Shown here: positions 1-9,112 of the stretch, in pieces
How the letters are laid out: each line of letters opens with the position of its first letter
Position numbering within the stretch: the stretch's first letter is position 1
Assembly (NCBI RefSeq): GCF_900764565.1
Contig: NZ_CAAFOM010000012.1
Span: 1 to 20,482, forward strand
Reading direction: 5' to 3'
DNA from: an uncultured Catenibacterium sp.
GTDB lineage: Bacteria; Bacillota_I; Bacilli_A; Erysipelotrichales; Coprobacillaceae
DNA: 20,482 nucleotides
Notes under the pieces: model-generated
Databases searched by the model: none
The model's input: the letters and a program-made list of their open reading frames with translations, nothing else
What the model was told of the DNA's origin: nothing
Program-made: the position numbers and the translations under genes

Positions 1-34
1 GTGACTGGAGTTCAGACGTGTGCTCTTCCGATCT
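1..34. other. Illumina TruSeq adapter remnant at contig end
   Basis: The first 34 bases are identical to the Illumina TruSeq read-2/index adapter, ending in the diagnostic GCTCTTCCGATCT. Native sequence begins at base 35, where the purL reading frame becomes recognisable (the residues L-T-F-N-T are conserved in PurL). This is untrimmed library sequence at the edge of a draft contig and has no biological meaning. Any gene model that extends into it is false at that end. Confidence 0.97.
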
Positions 35-3000
35 ATTGTATTGAATGTAAGAGTAGGATCATCTTTATCCATATCTTTAATATGTCCATGAGGAAGTAAA
101 CCAAGTTTTACTAATGCCTGGAATCCATTACAGATACCAATCATCAAGCCTTCACGATTGTCTAATAAATCATCGATTGCAGCCTTTAATCTTGGGTTAC
201 GTAATACAGTTGCAATGAACTTACCTGAACCTTCAGGTTCATCACCAGCTGAGAAACCACCTGGTAGCATCATGATCTGTGCATTGTGGATTGCTTCTTC
301 TAATTCATCAACAGACTTCTTAATATCTTCTTCTGTCTTATTTCTAATAAGAACAAGCTGAACCTTTGCACCTGCTTTTTCAAATGCACGTTTAGAATCG
401 AATTCACAGTTAGTTCCTGGGAATACAGGAATAACTACATTGACTTCATCATACTTCTTAGAAGCAAACATCTTGCCTCTTTCATTGCAGTCACCAATAC
501 GTACTTCAGTAGTAGGTGCTTTTGCTGTAGTAGGATATACAGATTCTAATGGTGCACTATTCATTTCATATGCATCATCAAGTGTTACTTTCTCACCCTT
601 ATATGATACAGCCTTTTCTTCATTTGTAGAAGCAATAATACGAACATTTTCATATCCTACAACAACTTCTGCATTGTCTACTTCTACAATGATATGTCCA
701 AAGTTCTTTTCAACTAAGTCATTAAGTGTTAAAGCATCATCAAATGCTACACCAATTTCATTACCAAATGCCATCTTATAAACAGCTTCAACTAAACCAC
801 CGTCTTTAACTGTATAAGCTGAATAAGCCTTACCAGACTGAATTAATGCTTCTACAGCATCAAACTGTTTTCTTAAAGCTTCAAAATCAAATACATGGAA
901 TTCATCCTTTGGAAGCATGAATTCTACTAATACATGTCCTGCTTCTTTTAATTCAGGAGTGATGACTTTATGTACATCTCCACCAGTAATCGCAAATGAT
1001 ACTAAAGTTGGAGGAACATCTAAGTCTTCAAATGAACCTGACATAGAATCCTTACCACCAATTGAAGGTAATAATAATTCTTCCTGAGCACGATAAGCAC
1101 CGAGTAATGCAGTAAATGGTTTACCCCATCTCTTAGGATCATTTAATAACTTTTCAAAGAATTCCTGGAATGAGAAACGGATTGTATGCCATGTACCACC
1201 CATTGCGATGATTTTAGCTACAGATTCTACAACTGCATTGATTGCACCATGATATGGTGACCATTCAGAAATAAGTGGGCTATAGCCATAACTCATTAAT
1301 GAACATGTAGTTGTTTCTTTTCCTAATACTGGAATTAATGCAGCCATACCTTCAGTTTCTGTACGATAAGTCTTACCACCAAATGGTGAAAGAACAGTAC
1401 CATTACCGATAGAAGAGTCAAAACGTTCTACTAAGCCCTTCTGAGAAGCTGTAGATAAACGAGATAATACTTCTTTAGTTGTTTCAGTGAAGTTTTCTTT
1501 TGCTTCTGGGTTGAATGGTGCGTTATCAAAATCAGGTAATTCTACATGGATATCCTGATAACGTTTAGCACCTGCTTCATCTAAGAAGTCTCTAGAGATA
1601 TCTACAATAGTATCTCCCATATATTTCATAGTTAAACGGTTCTTATCTGTAACTGTAGCCACCTGTACAACTTCAAGGTTTTCATCATGAGCAGCCTGAA
1701 TACAGAAGTCTTTATCACATTCATTGATGACAATAGCCATACGTTCCTGTGATTCACTAATTGCAAGTTCAGTACCATTTAAACCTTCATATTTCTTTAA
1801 TACTGCATCTAAGTTGATATCAAGACCAGGTGCTAATTCACCAACCGCAACGCTGACACCTCCAGCACCAAAGTCATTACATCTTACAATCTTCTTAGAG
1901 AATTCTTTATTTCTAAATAATCTCTGAATCTTTCTTTCTTCAACTGGGTTACCTTTCTGTACTTCAGCACCTGCAGTTTCAGTAGTCTTTAATTCATGTT
2001 TCTTAGAAGAACCAGTGGCACCACCGATTCCATCACGACCAGTACGTCCACCTATTAATAAGACAATCTGTCCATTTTCAGGGATTAATCTCTTAACCTG
2101 TTCTTCTGGAGCCGCTGCAACAACAGCACCTAATTCCATTCTCTTAGCAACATAACCCTGATCATATACTTCATGTACAAAACCAGTTGTTAAACCAATC
2201 TGGTTACCATAAGAAGAGAAACCATGAGCTGCTTCTTCACAGATCTTTCTCTGTGGTAGTTTACCAGGAAGTGTATCTTCTAATTTCTGACGAGGATCAC
2301 CTGCACCAGTAATACGCATTGACTGGTAAACATAAGCACGACCTGATAATGGGTCACGGATTGCTCCACCTAAACATGTAGCAGCACCACCAAATGGTTC
2401 GATTTCAGTTGGATGGTTGTGTGTTTCATTCTTAAACATTAATAACCAATCTTCATCACCATCAGTTGTATGAACCTTTAAACGAACTGAGCAGGCATTG
2501 ATTTCTTCAGATACTTCCATATCATCCAAATAGCCACGCTTTCTAAGTTCTTTCATAGAAATAGTTGCAAGATCCATTAAAGTAAGTGGTCTCTTTGTAT
2601 CTACACCATAAACAACATGACGGCTTGCTTTATATTTTTCTACATCTTTTTCTAAGATTTCTTTAAATGCACCACTTGCGATATCAATATCAGTAATAAC
2701 TGTCGCAAATGTAGTATGACGACAATGGTCAGACCAGTAAGTATCTAATACTCTGATTTCAGTTTCAGTAGGATCTCTCTTTTCTACATCTCTGAAATAG
2801 TTCTGAGTGACTTTTAAGTCATCGAAGTTCATTGCAAGACTCATCTTTTCAAGTAATGCTTCAACTTCTTCATCAGTGAAACCAATAAATCCTTCAATCA
2901 CAGGAACCTTCTTGATTTCAACAACTGCATCATTTAAATCTGCTGGCTTTTCTAAAGAAGCTTCTCTAGAATCAACAGGGTTAATTAAATAATGCTTAAT

Positions 3001-3399
3001 TGCTGGTAATTCATCACTAGAAATACCTTCAATTACAATAAGCTTTGCACATTTAACCTTAACGCCTTTTTCACCAGTTAATAACTGGAAGCACTGTTCA
3101 CAGGCATCAGCTCTAGCATCATACTGTCCTGGAAGATATTCAATCGCAAAACTTACTGCTCCTTCTGGAAGTGCAAATTCTTCACGATATACTTCATCTA
3201 CCATTGGCTCAGAAAGAATAGTAGGAATACCTTCTTCTAATACTTCTTCAGTAATACCCTGAAGATCATAACGGTTGACAACTGTTAAGTTAGAAATGTC
3301 AGTTAAACCAAGTCTTGTCATCAAATCATGTCTGATAGAGTCTGCTTCAACCGCATTTTCTTTTCTTTTTTCTACATAAACGCGATAAACTTTAGCCAT
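35..3399 (-). CDS. purL: Phosphoribosylformylglycinamidine synthase, single-chain (3' end missing)
   Basis: PurL converts FGAR, glutamine and ATP to FGAM, step 4 of purine synthesis, in the cytosol. I read 1,121 codons on the minus strand without a stop, from ATG at 3399 to the contig edge. AGGAGG (3405-3410) lies 5 bases upstream of the ATG and contains part of the purD stop codon. Visible motifs are WSDHCRHTTF at residues 222-231, NETHNHPTEIEPFGG near 324-338, a GGRTGRDGIGGATGS block near 446, GGKDSMSG near 778, and the start of a fused class I glutamine amidotransferase domain from about residue 986. That domain has PGGFSAGDE and GICNGFQ with the nucleophile Cys1090. The His and Glu of the catalytic triad and roughly the last 120 residues are absent because the contig ends. 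The length and fused glutaminase match the large single-chain form common in clostridia and streptococci, so no separate purQ or purS is expected. This is the last visible gene of the operon. Confidence 0.95.
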
Positions 3400-3408
3400 G
3401 TTATCCTC

Positions 3409-4659
3409 CTAATGTAAGCCAATATCTTTACGCATATACATGCCTTCAAAATGAATGTTTTCAATTGCATCATAGACTTTCTTTCTTGTTTCTTCAAGAT
3501 CATGTCCCAATGCACAAACATTTAATACACGTCCACCATTTGTGACGATTTCATTGTTTTCATTACGTTTAGTACCTGCATGGAAGACAACGATATCTTC
3601 TGGAAGATGATCTAAACCAGTAATGACTTTACCCTTTTCATAAGATCCAGGATAGCCTCCACTAGCCAAAACAACACATGTTGCCTGTTCATCTTTCCAC
3701 TTAACATCTACATCTTTCAATGTATTTGTAGCACATCCATACATCACTTCATATAAATCACTTTCAAGTCTCATTAAGATAACCTGAGTTTCAGGATCAC
3801 CAAAACGGACATTGAATTCTAATACCTTTACATCCTGATCCTTGATCATTAATCCAATAAAGACAACTCCACGATAATCCATATGATCTTCATGTAAGCC
3901 TTTCATGAATGGGTCAAGAATCTTTTCTTTGAAAGTCCCTTCCATACCTTCTGGCAAGAATGGGTTAGGTGATACAGTTCCCATACCACCCGTATTTGGA
4001 CCTTCATTATTATCATAAATCTGTTTATGGTCTTTTGCAGATACCATAGGTACGATTGTATCATGGTCTACAAAGCATAATAGAGAACATTCAAAACCAG
4101 TTAAGAATTCTTCTAAGACAACCTTCTTACCAGCATCACCAAAAGCACTACCATCAAGCATGACTTTAAGTTCTTCTTTAGCCTGTTCTTTTGTTTCACA
4201 GATGACTACGCCCTTACCTGCTGCAAGACCATCAGCCTTAACAACAACAGGAAGATCAAAAGCATCTAATGCTTTAACAGCTGATTCATAATCAGTCACT
4301 TCTTCATACTTTGCAGTAGGAATATTGTGCTTCTTCATGAAATCCTTAGAGAAGGCTTTAGAACCTTCAAGAATAGCTGATTCTTTTCTAGGACCAAATA
4401 CTTTATGTCCTCTTTCTTCTAAATAGTCAGCAAGTCCCATACATAATGGTACTTCAGGACCAATAACAGTTAAATCAATACCCTTTTCTTCAACAGTCTT
4501 TAAGATAAAAGGCATATCTTCTACACTACCTGGAATACATACAGCATCCATACCAGGATTACCAGGAATAGCATATAATTCAGTAACATGTTTACTCTGT
4601 TTTAATTTCCAGGCAATTGCATGTTCTCTTCCACCACTACCAATAACAAGAACCTTCAT
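3409..4659 (-). CDS. purD: Phosphoribosylamine-glycine ligase (GAR synthetase)
   Basis: PurD joins 5-phosphoribosylamine and glycine using ATP to give GAR, the second step of purine synthesis. The 416-residue protein is full length for the family. It begins with the glycine-rich GSGGREHAIAWKL (residues 8-20). The ATP-grasp core follows, with KADGLAAGKGV (141-151), DHKQIYDNNEGPNTGGMG (210-227) and the metal-binding EFNVRFGDPETQ (281-292). The start is ATG at 4659, preceded by AGGAGG (4666-4671) that overlaps the purH TAA stop. The purD TAG stop lies within the purL ribosome binding site. Both junctions suggest coupled translation. Nothing looks damaged. Confidence 0.97.
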   Translation of the reverse strand: MKVLVIGSGGREHAIAWKLKQSKHVTELYAIPGNPGMDAVCIPGSVEDMPFILKTVEEKGIDLTVIGPEVPLCMGLADYLEERGHKVFGPRKESAILEGSKAFSKDFMKKHNIPTAKYEEVTDYESAVKALDAFDLPVVVKADGLAAGKGVVICETKEQAKEELKVMLDGSAFGDAGKKVVLEEFLTGFECSLLCFVDHDTIVPMVSAKDHKQIYDNNEGPNTGGMGTVSPNPFLPEGMEGTFKEKILDPFMKGLHEDHMDYRGVVFIGLMIKDQDVKVLEFNVRFGDPETQVILMRLESDLYEVMYGCATNTLKDVDVKWKDEQATCVVLASGGYPGSYEKGKVITGLDHLPEDIVVFHAGTKRNENNEIVTNGGRVLNVCALGHDLEETRKKVYDAIENIHFEGMYMRKDIGLH

Positions 4660-4670
4660 ATAACGCCTCC

Positions 4671-6194
4671 TTAGTGTCTAAAATGTCTATAACCATTGAA
4701 TACCATTGTCATATCATGTTCATCACAATAGTCAATAGATTCCTGATCACGAACTGATCCACCAGGCTGTACAATAGCCTTAATACCTGCTTCATCAGCC
4801 ACCTGTGCACAATCACTAAATGGGAAGAAAGCATCACTTGCGAGTACTGCACCATGGAAATCCTTATCAGGATTATTATGGATTGCATTTTCTAATGCCC
4901 AGATACGTGAAGTCTGTCCTCCACCAACAGCTAAAGTACATCCGTCTTTAACTAGTACAATCGCATTAGACTTAACATATTTCACAACCTTTAAACCAAA
5001 TTCCATATCAGATAATTCAGCTTCTGTTGGCTGCTTTTTAGTCACTACTTTCATTTCATCAATAAGCTTAGTATTTAATTCCTGAACAAGTGCTTTACCT
5101 TCAAGATACTTAATATCATACTTAGCATCACGTGCATCAAGATTCTTAAGCTTTAATAAACGTAAGTTCTTCTTCTTTTCTAATACTTCTAAAGCATCAT
5201 CATCAAAATCAGGTGCTGCAATGATTTCTAAGAAAGTCTTCTTCATTTCTAAAGCAGTTTCTTTATCAATCTTATAGTTTACAGCAATGATTCCACCAAA
5301 GATAGAAGTTGGATCACCTTCATAAGCACGCTTATAAGATTCATAACCAGTCTTACCAATAGCCACTCCACAAGGTGTTGAATGCTTAATTGCAACAGTC
5401 ACTAACTGATCACCAAATTCTCTTACACAGGCAACTGCACCATATAAGTCGTTTACATTGTTGAAAGAAATTTCTTTACCATGTAACTGTTCATAATCTA
5501 ATAAAGAATGCTGAACATATGGATCAACGTAGGCATTTGCACTCTGCTGAGAGTTTTCACCATAACGTAGATGATCAGTCTTCTTTAATGAAATATTTAA
5601 GATATCAGGGAATTCATCATGTACCTGATCAGCGAAATAACGAGAAATCATTGCATCATAGCTGCCTGTTAAGCTATAAGCCTTATAAGCAAGATTCATT
5701 CTGAATTCAAAATCAGTCTTATCTTCTCTGATAGCTTCTAATACAGCATCATAATCTTTTGGATCAGTAACGATCAATACATCCTTGAAGTTCTTAGCAG
5801 CAGAACGGATCATTGAAGGTCCACCGATATCAATGTTTTCAATCATTTCAGCCATTGGCTTACCAGCCTTAAGCGCTTTTTCAAACTCATAGAGATTACA
5901 ACAAACAAGATCAATAGGTGTAATACCCATTTCTTCTACAGTCTTGACATGTTCTTCTACATCTCTTCTAAATAGAATACCACCATGTACTTTTGGATGA
6001 AGTGTCTTAACTCTTCCATCAAGAATTTCAGGGAAACCTGTCACATCATCGATTTCAATCGCTTTTACACCTGCTTCTAATAGTTTCTTATATGTTCCAC
6101 CAGTAGAAACAACTTCAAACCCTAATTCTTCAAGACCTTTCGCAAATTCAACAATACCTTCTTTATTTGTAACTGATACTAACGCTCTTTTCAA
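4671..6194 (-). CDS. purH: Bifunctional AICAR formyltransferase / IMP cyclohydrolase
   Basis: PurH performs the last two steps to IMP: formylation of AICAR with 10-formyl-THF, then ring closure. The 507 residues match the usual length. The N-terminal MGS-like cyclohydrolase domain has STGGTYK (30-36), DGRVKTLHPK (59-68) and GGPSMIRSAAKN (124-135). The transformylase domain has LRYGENSQQ (209-217; the family usually has Pro-His where this has Ser-Gln), KHSTPCG with the catalytic Lys-His pair (270-276), GGGQTSR (424-430), DAFFPF (454-459) and a GYRHFRH C-terminus. The start codon is TTG at 6194; it overlaps the purN TGA stop as TTGA, with AGGGTG a few bases upstream. No in-frame ATG fits as well, because the nearby ATG reads straight into a stop. 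PurH depends on 10-formyl-THF, which links it to fhs and to the ZTP riboswitch at the operon head. Confidence 0.96.
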   Translation of the reverse strand: MKRALVSVTNKEGIVEFAKGLEELGFEVVSTGGTYKKLLEAGVKAIEIDDVTGFPEILDGRVKTLHPKVHGGILFRRDVEEHVKTVEEMGITPIDLVCCNLYEFEKALKAGKPMAEMIENIDIGGPSMIRSAAKNFKDVLIVTDPKDYDAVLEAIREDKTDFEFRMNLAYKAYSLTGSYDAMISRYFADQVHDEFPDILNISLKKTDHLRYGENSQQSANAYVDPYVQHSLLDYEQLHGKEISFNNVNDLYGAVACVREFGDQLVTVAIKHSTPCGVAIGKTGYESYKRAYEGDPTSIFGGIIAVNYKIDKETALEMKKTFLEIIAAPDFDDDALEVLEKKKNLRLLKLKNLDARDAKYDIKYLEGKALVQELNTKLIDEMKVVTKKQPTEAELSDMEFGLKVVKYVKSNAIVLVKDGCTLAVGGGQTSRIWALENAIHNNPDKDFHGAVLASDAFFPFSDCAQVADEAGIKAIVQPGGSVRDQESIDYCDEHDMTMVFNGYRHFRH

Positions 6195-6781
6195 CTGATC
6201 TTCACCCTTTCATTTTCTACAGAAACACGTCCTTCACAATATAAAGCAACGGCTTCTGGTAAGATTTCATGTTCGATTTCTAAGACACGTGCCTGAATAT
6301 CTTCAGGAGTCTCTAAATCAGAAATATCAACTGCTCTTTGTAAGATGATAGGTCCACCATCTACTTCTCCAGTAACGAAATGAACAGTTGCACCTGACAC
6401 CTTTACACCTCTTTTAAACACAGCTTCATGGACATGCATTCCATAGAATCCAGGACCACAAAAAGATGGAATAAGTGAGGGATGAATATTAATAATACGA
6501 TTCTTATATTTTTCGATAAGCTTATCTCCTACAATAGCGAGATAGCCTGCTAATACAACAACATCAATCTTTTCTTCTTCAAATCTCTTTAAGATCTCAT
6601 CTTCATCCTTGATCCATTCTGCCTGAATACCATGAAGACGGGCTCTTTCTAAACCGTAAGCCTTCTTACGGTTAGAAATAACCAGACGGATCTGTCCATT
6701 GATTTTTCCGGCTTCACACGCATCGATGATGGACTGAAGATCAGTTCCACCACCAGATACGCATACAGCTATGTTTAGCAT
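6191..6781 (-). CDS. purN: Phosphoribosylglycinamide formyltransferase (GAR transformylase)
   Basis: PurN transfers a formyl group from 10-formyl-THF to GAR, step 3 of the pathway. The protein has 196 residues, normal for PurN. The phosphate-binding loop is SGGGTDLQS (9-17). The catalytic residues align with the E. coli enzyme (N106, H108, D144): Asn98 and His100 in INIHPSLIPS, and Asp141 in EVDGGPI. The start at 6781 lies inside the end of purM (7-base overlap), and the stop overlaps the purH TTG start, so purM-purN-purH are probably translationally coupled. No formate-dependent PurT is present in the window, so PurN and the Fhs product are the visible route. Confidence 0.95.
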   Translation of the reverse strand: MLNIAVCVSGGGTDLQSIIDACEAGKINGQIRLVISNRKKAYGLERARLHGIQAEWIKDEDEILKRFEEEKIDVVVLAGYLAIVGDKLIEKYKNRIINIHPSLIPSFCGPGFYGMHVHEAVFKRGVKVSGATVHFVTGEVDGGPIILQRAVDISDLETPEDIQARVLEIEHEILPEAVALYCEGRVSVENERVKIS

Positions 6782-7800
6782 AATTCTGCTCCCTTTTCAC
6801 CTTCAGCAATATAACCTACTTCATAGCTTTCATAGCCAGCAGCATTAATTGCTTCGATAGTCTTTTCAACATCTGCAGGATCAACAGCAAGAACCATACC
6901 TAATCCCATGTTGAATGTGTTGTACATCATCTTTTCTTCAACATTACCTGCTTTTGCGATTAAGCCAAAGATAGGAGGTACTTTATAGCTGTCCTTCTTA
7001 ACAACAGCCTTTACACCATCAGGTAACATTCTAGGAAGGTTTTCATAGAATCCTCCACCAGTAATATGGCTGCATCCCTTAACCTTGATACCAGCATTCT
7101 TTACGCTCTTTAATGCTTTTACATAAATCTTAGTAGGCGCAATTAATGCTTCACCTAAAGTAGTACCTAATTCATCATAATAAGTATCTAAAGATTCTTT
7201 AGTCATTTCAAATACACTACGAACTAAAGAGAATCCATTACTATGTACACCAGTAGATGCAATACCAACTAAAGCATCACCAGGCTTGATTGTAGAACCA
7301 TCAATAATATCTTTCTTATCTACAACACCTACTGCAAAACCAGCTAAATCATAATCATCAACAGGCATTAAACCTGGATGTTCTGCAGTTTCACCACCAA
7401 CAAGGGCACATTCAGACTGAATACATCCTTCAGCAACACCCTTAACGATAGTTGCAATCTTTTCAGGATAGTTCTTACCACATGCAATGTAATCAAGGAA
7501 GAATAGAGGTTCTCCACCTGAACAAGCAATATCATTGACACACATTGCAACTGCATCAATACCAATTGTATCGTGTTTATCCATTACAAAAGCAAGCTTT
7601 ACCTTTGTACCACATCCATCAGTACCAGATAAAAGAACTGGTTCTTCCATATCCTTGATCTTGCTTAAATCAAAAGCACCTGCAAAACCACCAATACCAC
7701 CAAGTACTTCTGGTCTCATAGTAGCCTTAACATACTTCTTCATTAATTCTACTGACTTATAACCTGCTTCAATATCTACTCCAGCTTTTTTATAATCCAT
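6775..7800 (-). CDS. purM: Phosphoribosylformylglycinamidine cyclo-ligase (AIR synthetase)
   Basis: PurM closes the imidazole ring, converting FGAM and ATP to AIR. It has 341 residues, the usual length. Family motifs in order are SGTDGCGTK (58-66), GIDAVAMCVND (80-90), GGETAEHPG (135-143), HSNGFSLVR (186-194) and HITGGGFYENLPR (245-257), all typical of the PurM/PurL ATP-binding superfamily. The start is ATG at 7800 with AAAGGATG about 8-10 bases upstream. It sits 21 bases after purC. In many Bacillota purF lies between purC and purM, but here the gap holds only a ribosome binding site and no purF remnant. Confidence 0.96.
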   Translation of the reverse strand: MDYKKAGVDIEAGYKSVELMKKYVKATMRPEVLGGIGGFAGAFDLSKIKDMEEPVLLSGTDGCGTKVKLAFVMDKHDTIGIDAVAMCVNDIACSGGEPLFFLDYIACGKNYPEKIATIVKGVAEGCIQSECALVGGETAEHPGLMPVDDYDLAGFAVGVVDKKDIIDGSTIKPGDALVGIASTGVHSNGFSLVRSVFEMTKESLDTYYDELGTTLGEALIAPTKIYVKALKSVKNAGIKVKGCSHITGGGFYENLPRMLPDGVKAVVKKDSYKVPPIFGLIAKAGNVEEKMMYNTFNMGLGMVLAVDPADVEKTIEAINAAGYESYEVGYIAEGEKGAELC

Positions 7801-7821
7801 GTTTCTTCATCCTTTTATCTA

Positions 7822-8529
7822 TTATTTTTCCATTCTTGCAAGAACTGCTTTATAAGTTTCAATTAAATCACCGATATCCTGTCTGAATACGTCTTTGTCA
7901 TACTTCTTGTTAGTATCTACATCCCATAAACGGCAAGAATCTGGTGAGATTTCATCAGCTAATACGATTTCGCCTTCTTTAGTCTTACCAAATTCGATTT
8001 TGAAATCTACAAGCTTTAAGTTTAATCTTAAGAAGAAAGCCTTAAGTAATTCGTTAATCTTTAATGTTTCAGATTTAATAGTGTTATATTCATCTCTAGT
8101 GCAAAGACCTAAAGCAACAGCATGGTCTTCATTGATTAATGGATCACCATATTCATCATTCTTATAACTAATTTCAAAAATTGGTTCTGCTAAAACAACA
8201 CCTTCCTTAGCACCAAGTCTCTTACAGAAAGAACCTGTTGTAATATTACGTACAATAACTTCTAGTGGGAAGATTTCTACTTTCTTAACTAAATCATCAG
8301 TATCATTTAACTTTTCAATCATATGAGTCTTGATACCAGCTTCTTCTAACATATCAAAGATAATACCTGAAATAGTGTGGTTTAATACACCCTTACCAGC
8401 AAACTGATCATGTTTTACACCATTACCTGCAGTTGCATCATCTTTATAATGCATTAAGATAACATCTTCGTTATCAGTTGCAAAAATTTCCTTAGCTTTT
8501 CCTTCGTACATTAATTCTTTCTTTTCCAT
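7822..8529 (-). CDS. purC: SAICAR synthetase (phosphoribosylaminoimidazole-succinocarboxamide synthase)
   Basis: PurC condenses CAIR with aspartate using ATP to form SAICAR. The 235-residue protein has the family signatures EGKAKEIF (9-16), PLEVIVRNITTGSF (88-101), LVDFKIEFG (173-181) and DEISPDSCRLWD (192-203). ATG at 8529 follows GAGGAG, which begins immediately after the purE stop codon. The 15-base purE-purC gap consists essentially of that binding site. The protein appears intact. The next pathway step needs PurB (adenylosuccinate lyase), which is not in the window. Confidence 0.97.
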   Translation of the reverse strand: MEKKELMYEGKAKEIFATDNEDVILMHYKDDATAGNGVKHDQFAGKGVLNHTISGIIFDMLEEAGIKTHMIEKLNDTDDLVKKVEIFPLEVIVRNITTGSFCKRLGAKEGVVLAEPIFEISYKNDEYGDPLINEDHAVALGLCTRDEYNTIKSETLKINELLKAFFLRLNLKLVDFKIEFGKTKEGEIVLADEISPDSCRLWDVDTNKKYDKDVFRQDIGDLIETYKAVLARMEK

Positions 8530-8544
8530 TGTTGTTTTCTCCTC

Positions 8545-9033
8545 TTATCTGTATTTTTCTGAAATTTCGTTATTTGTATCTAAGCAGGCTTTTTCCATAG
8601 CCTGACGGTTGTTCTTTAATTTTTCACTTAATTCTGGATATTTGATTGCCATGATTTCAAGTGCTAACCAGGCAGCATTCTTAGCACCATCAATTGCAAC
8701 TGTTGCAACCGGGATACCAGAAGGCATCTGGACAATTGATAATAAGGCATCCATTCCATCTAAACTTGCACCTTTGATTGGAATACCAATAACTGGTAAC
8801 ACTGTCATAGAAGCAACGACACCAGGTAAGGCAGCAGCCATACCAGCAGCTGTTAAGATAACATCTGTTCCATTGTTGTTGCATTCTTCTACAAATTCAC
8901 TCAATGCACGATGTGCACGGTGTGCAGATAAAGCACGTACTTCAACATCTACGCCATATTCTTTTAATATAGCAATTCCTTTTTCTACCTTTGCTTCATC
9001 AGAGGCAGAACCCATAATTACTGCAGCTTTCAT
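8545..9033 (-). CDS. purE: 5-(carboxyamino)imidazole ribonucleotide mutase / AIR carboxylase
   Basis: PurE produces CAIR, the substrate of PurC. The 162 residues carry the MGSASD substrate loop (7-12), the SAHR motif with His38 (equivalent to catalytic His45 of E. coli PurE), AAGMAAALPG (62-71) and VQMPSGIPVATVAI (101-114). ATG at 9033 follows GGAGG with 6 bases of spacing. Class I PurE acts on N5-CAIR made by PurK, but no purK lies beside it. The glycine-rich loop reads AAGMAAALPG rather than the E. coli-like AGGAAHLPG, as in clostridial relatives. From sequence alone I cannot say whether it works with a distant PurK or directly on AIR and CO2. It is separated from fhs by 79 bases that contain a possible hairpin. 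Confidence 0.93.
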   Translation of the reverse strand: MKAAVIMGSASDEAKVEKGIAILKEYGVDVEVRALSAHRAHRALSEFVEECNNNGTDVILTAAGMAAALPGVVASMTVLPVIGIPIKGASLDGMDALLSIVQMPSGIPVATVAIDGAKNAAWLALEIMAIKYPELSEKLKNNRQAMEKACLDTNNEISEKYR

Positions 9034-9069
9034 TTCAGTCCTCCATTATTTTCATTATGACTTTCATGA

Positions 9070-9098
9070 TCTAGGTGCTCAGAGGCCTTTCACCTAAA
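9070..9098 (-). promoter_or_regulatory. Possible hairpin in the fhs-purE gap
   Basis: On the transcribed (minus) strand the arms TTTAGGTG and CACCTAGA can form an 8-bp stem with one G-U pair around a 13-base loop. The wobble exists only in the minus-strand RNA; the plus strand would have a C-A mismatch. No U-tract follows, so it does not look like a terminator. It could be an RNA processing or stability element separating fhs from the pur genes, or chance. Confidence 0.3.
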
Positions 9099-9112
9099 CT
9101 TGACCTCAATTA

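Noticed and set aside
158..2992. Four plus-strand ORFs of 61-113 codons opposite purL
   Set aside because: They lie entirely antisense to a continuous PurL reading frame with all family motifs, have no plausible ribosome binding sites, and give low-complexity Ser/Thr/Phe-rich products.
8609..9097. Plus-strand 162-codon ORF opposite purE
   Set aside because: It mirrors the purE gene and has no recognisable domain or start site; it is a shadow of a conserved gene.
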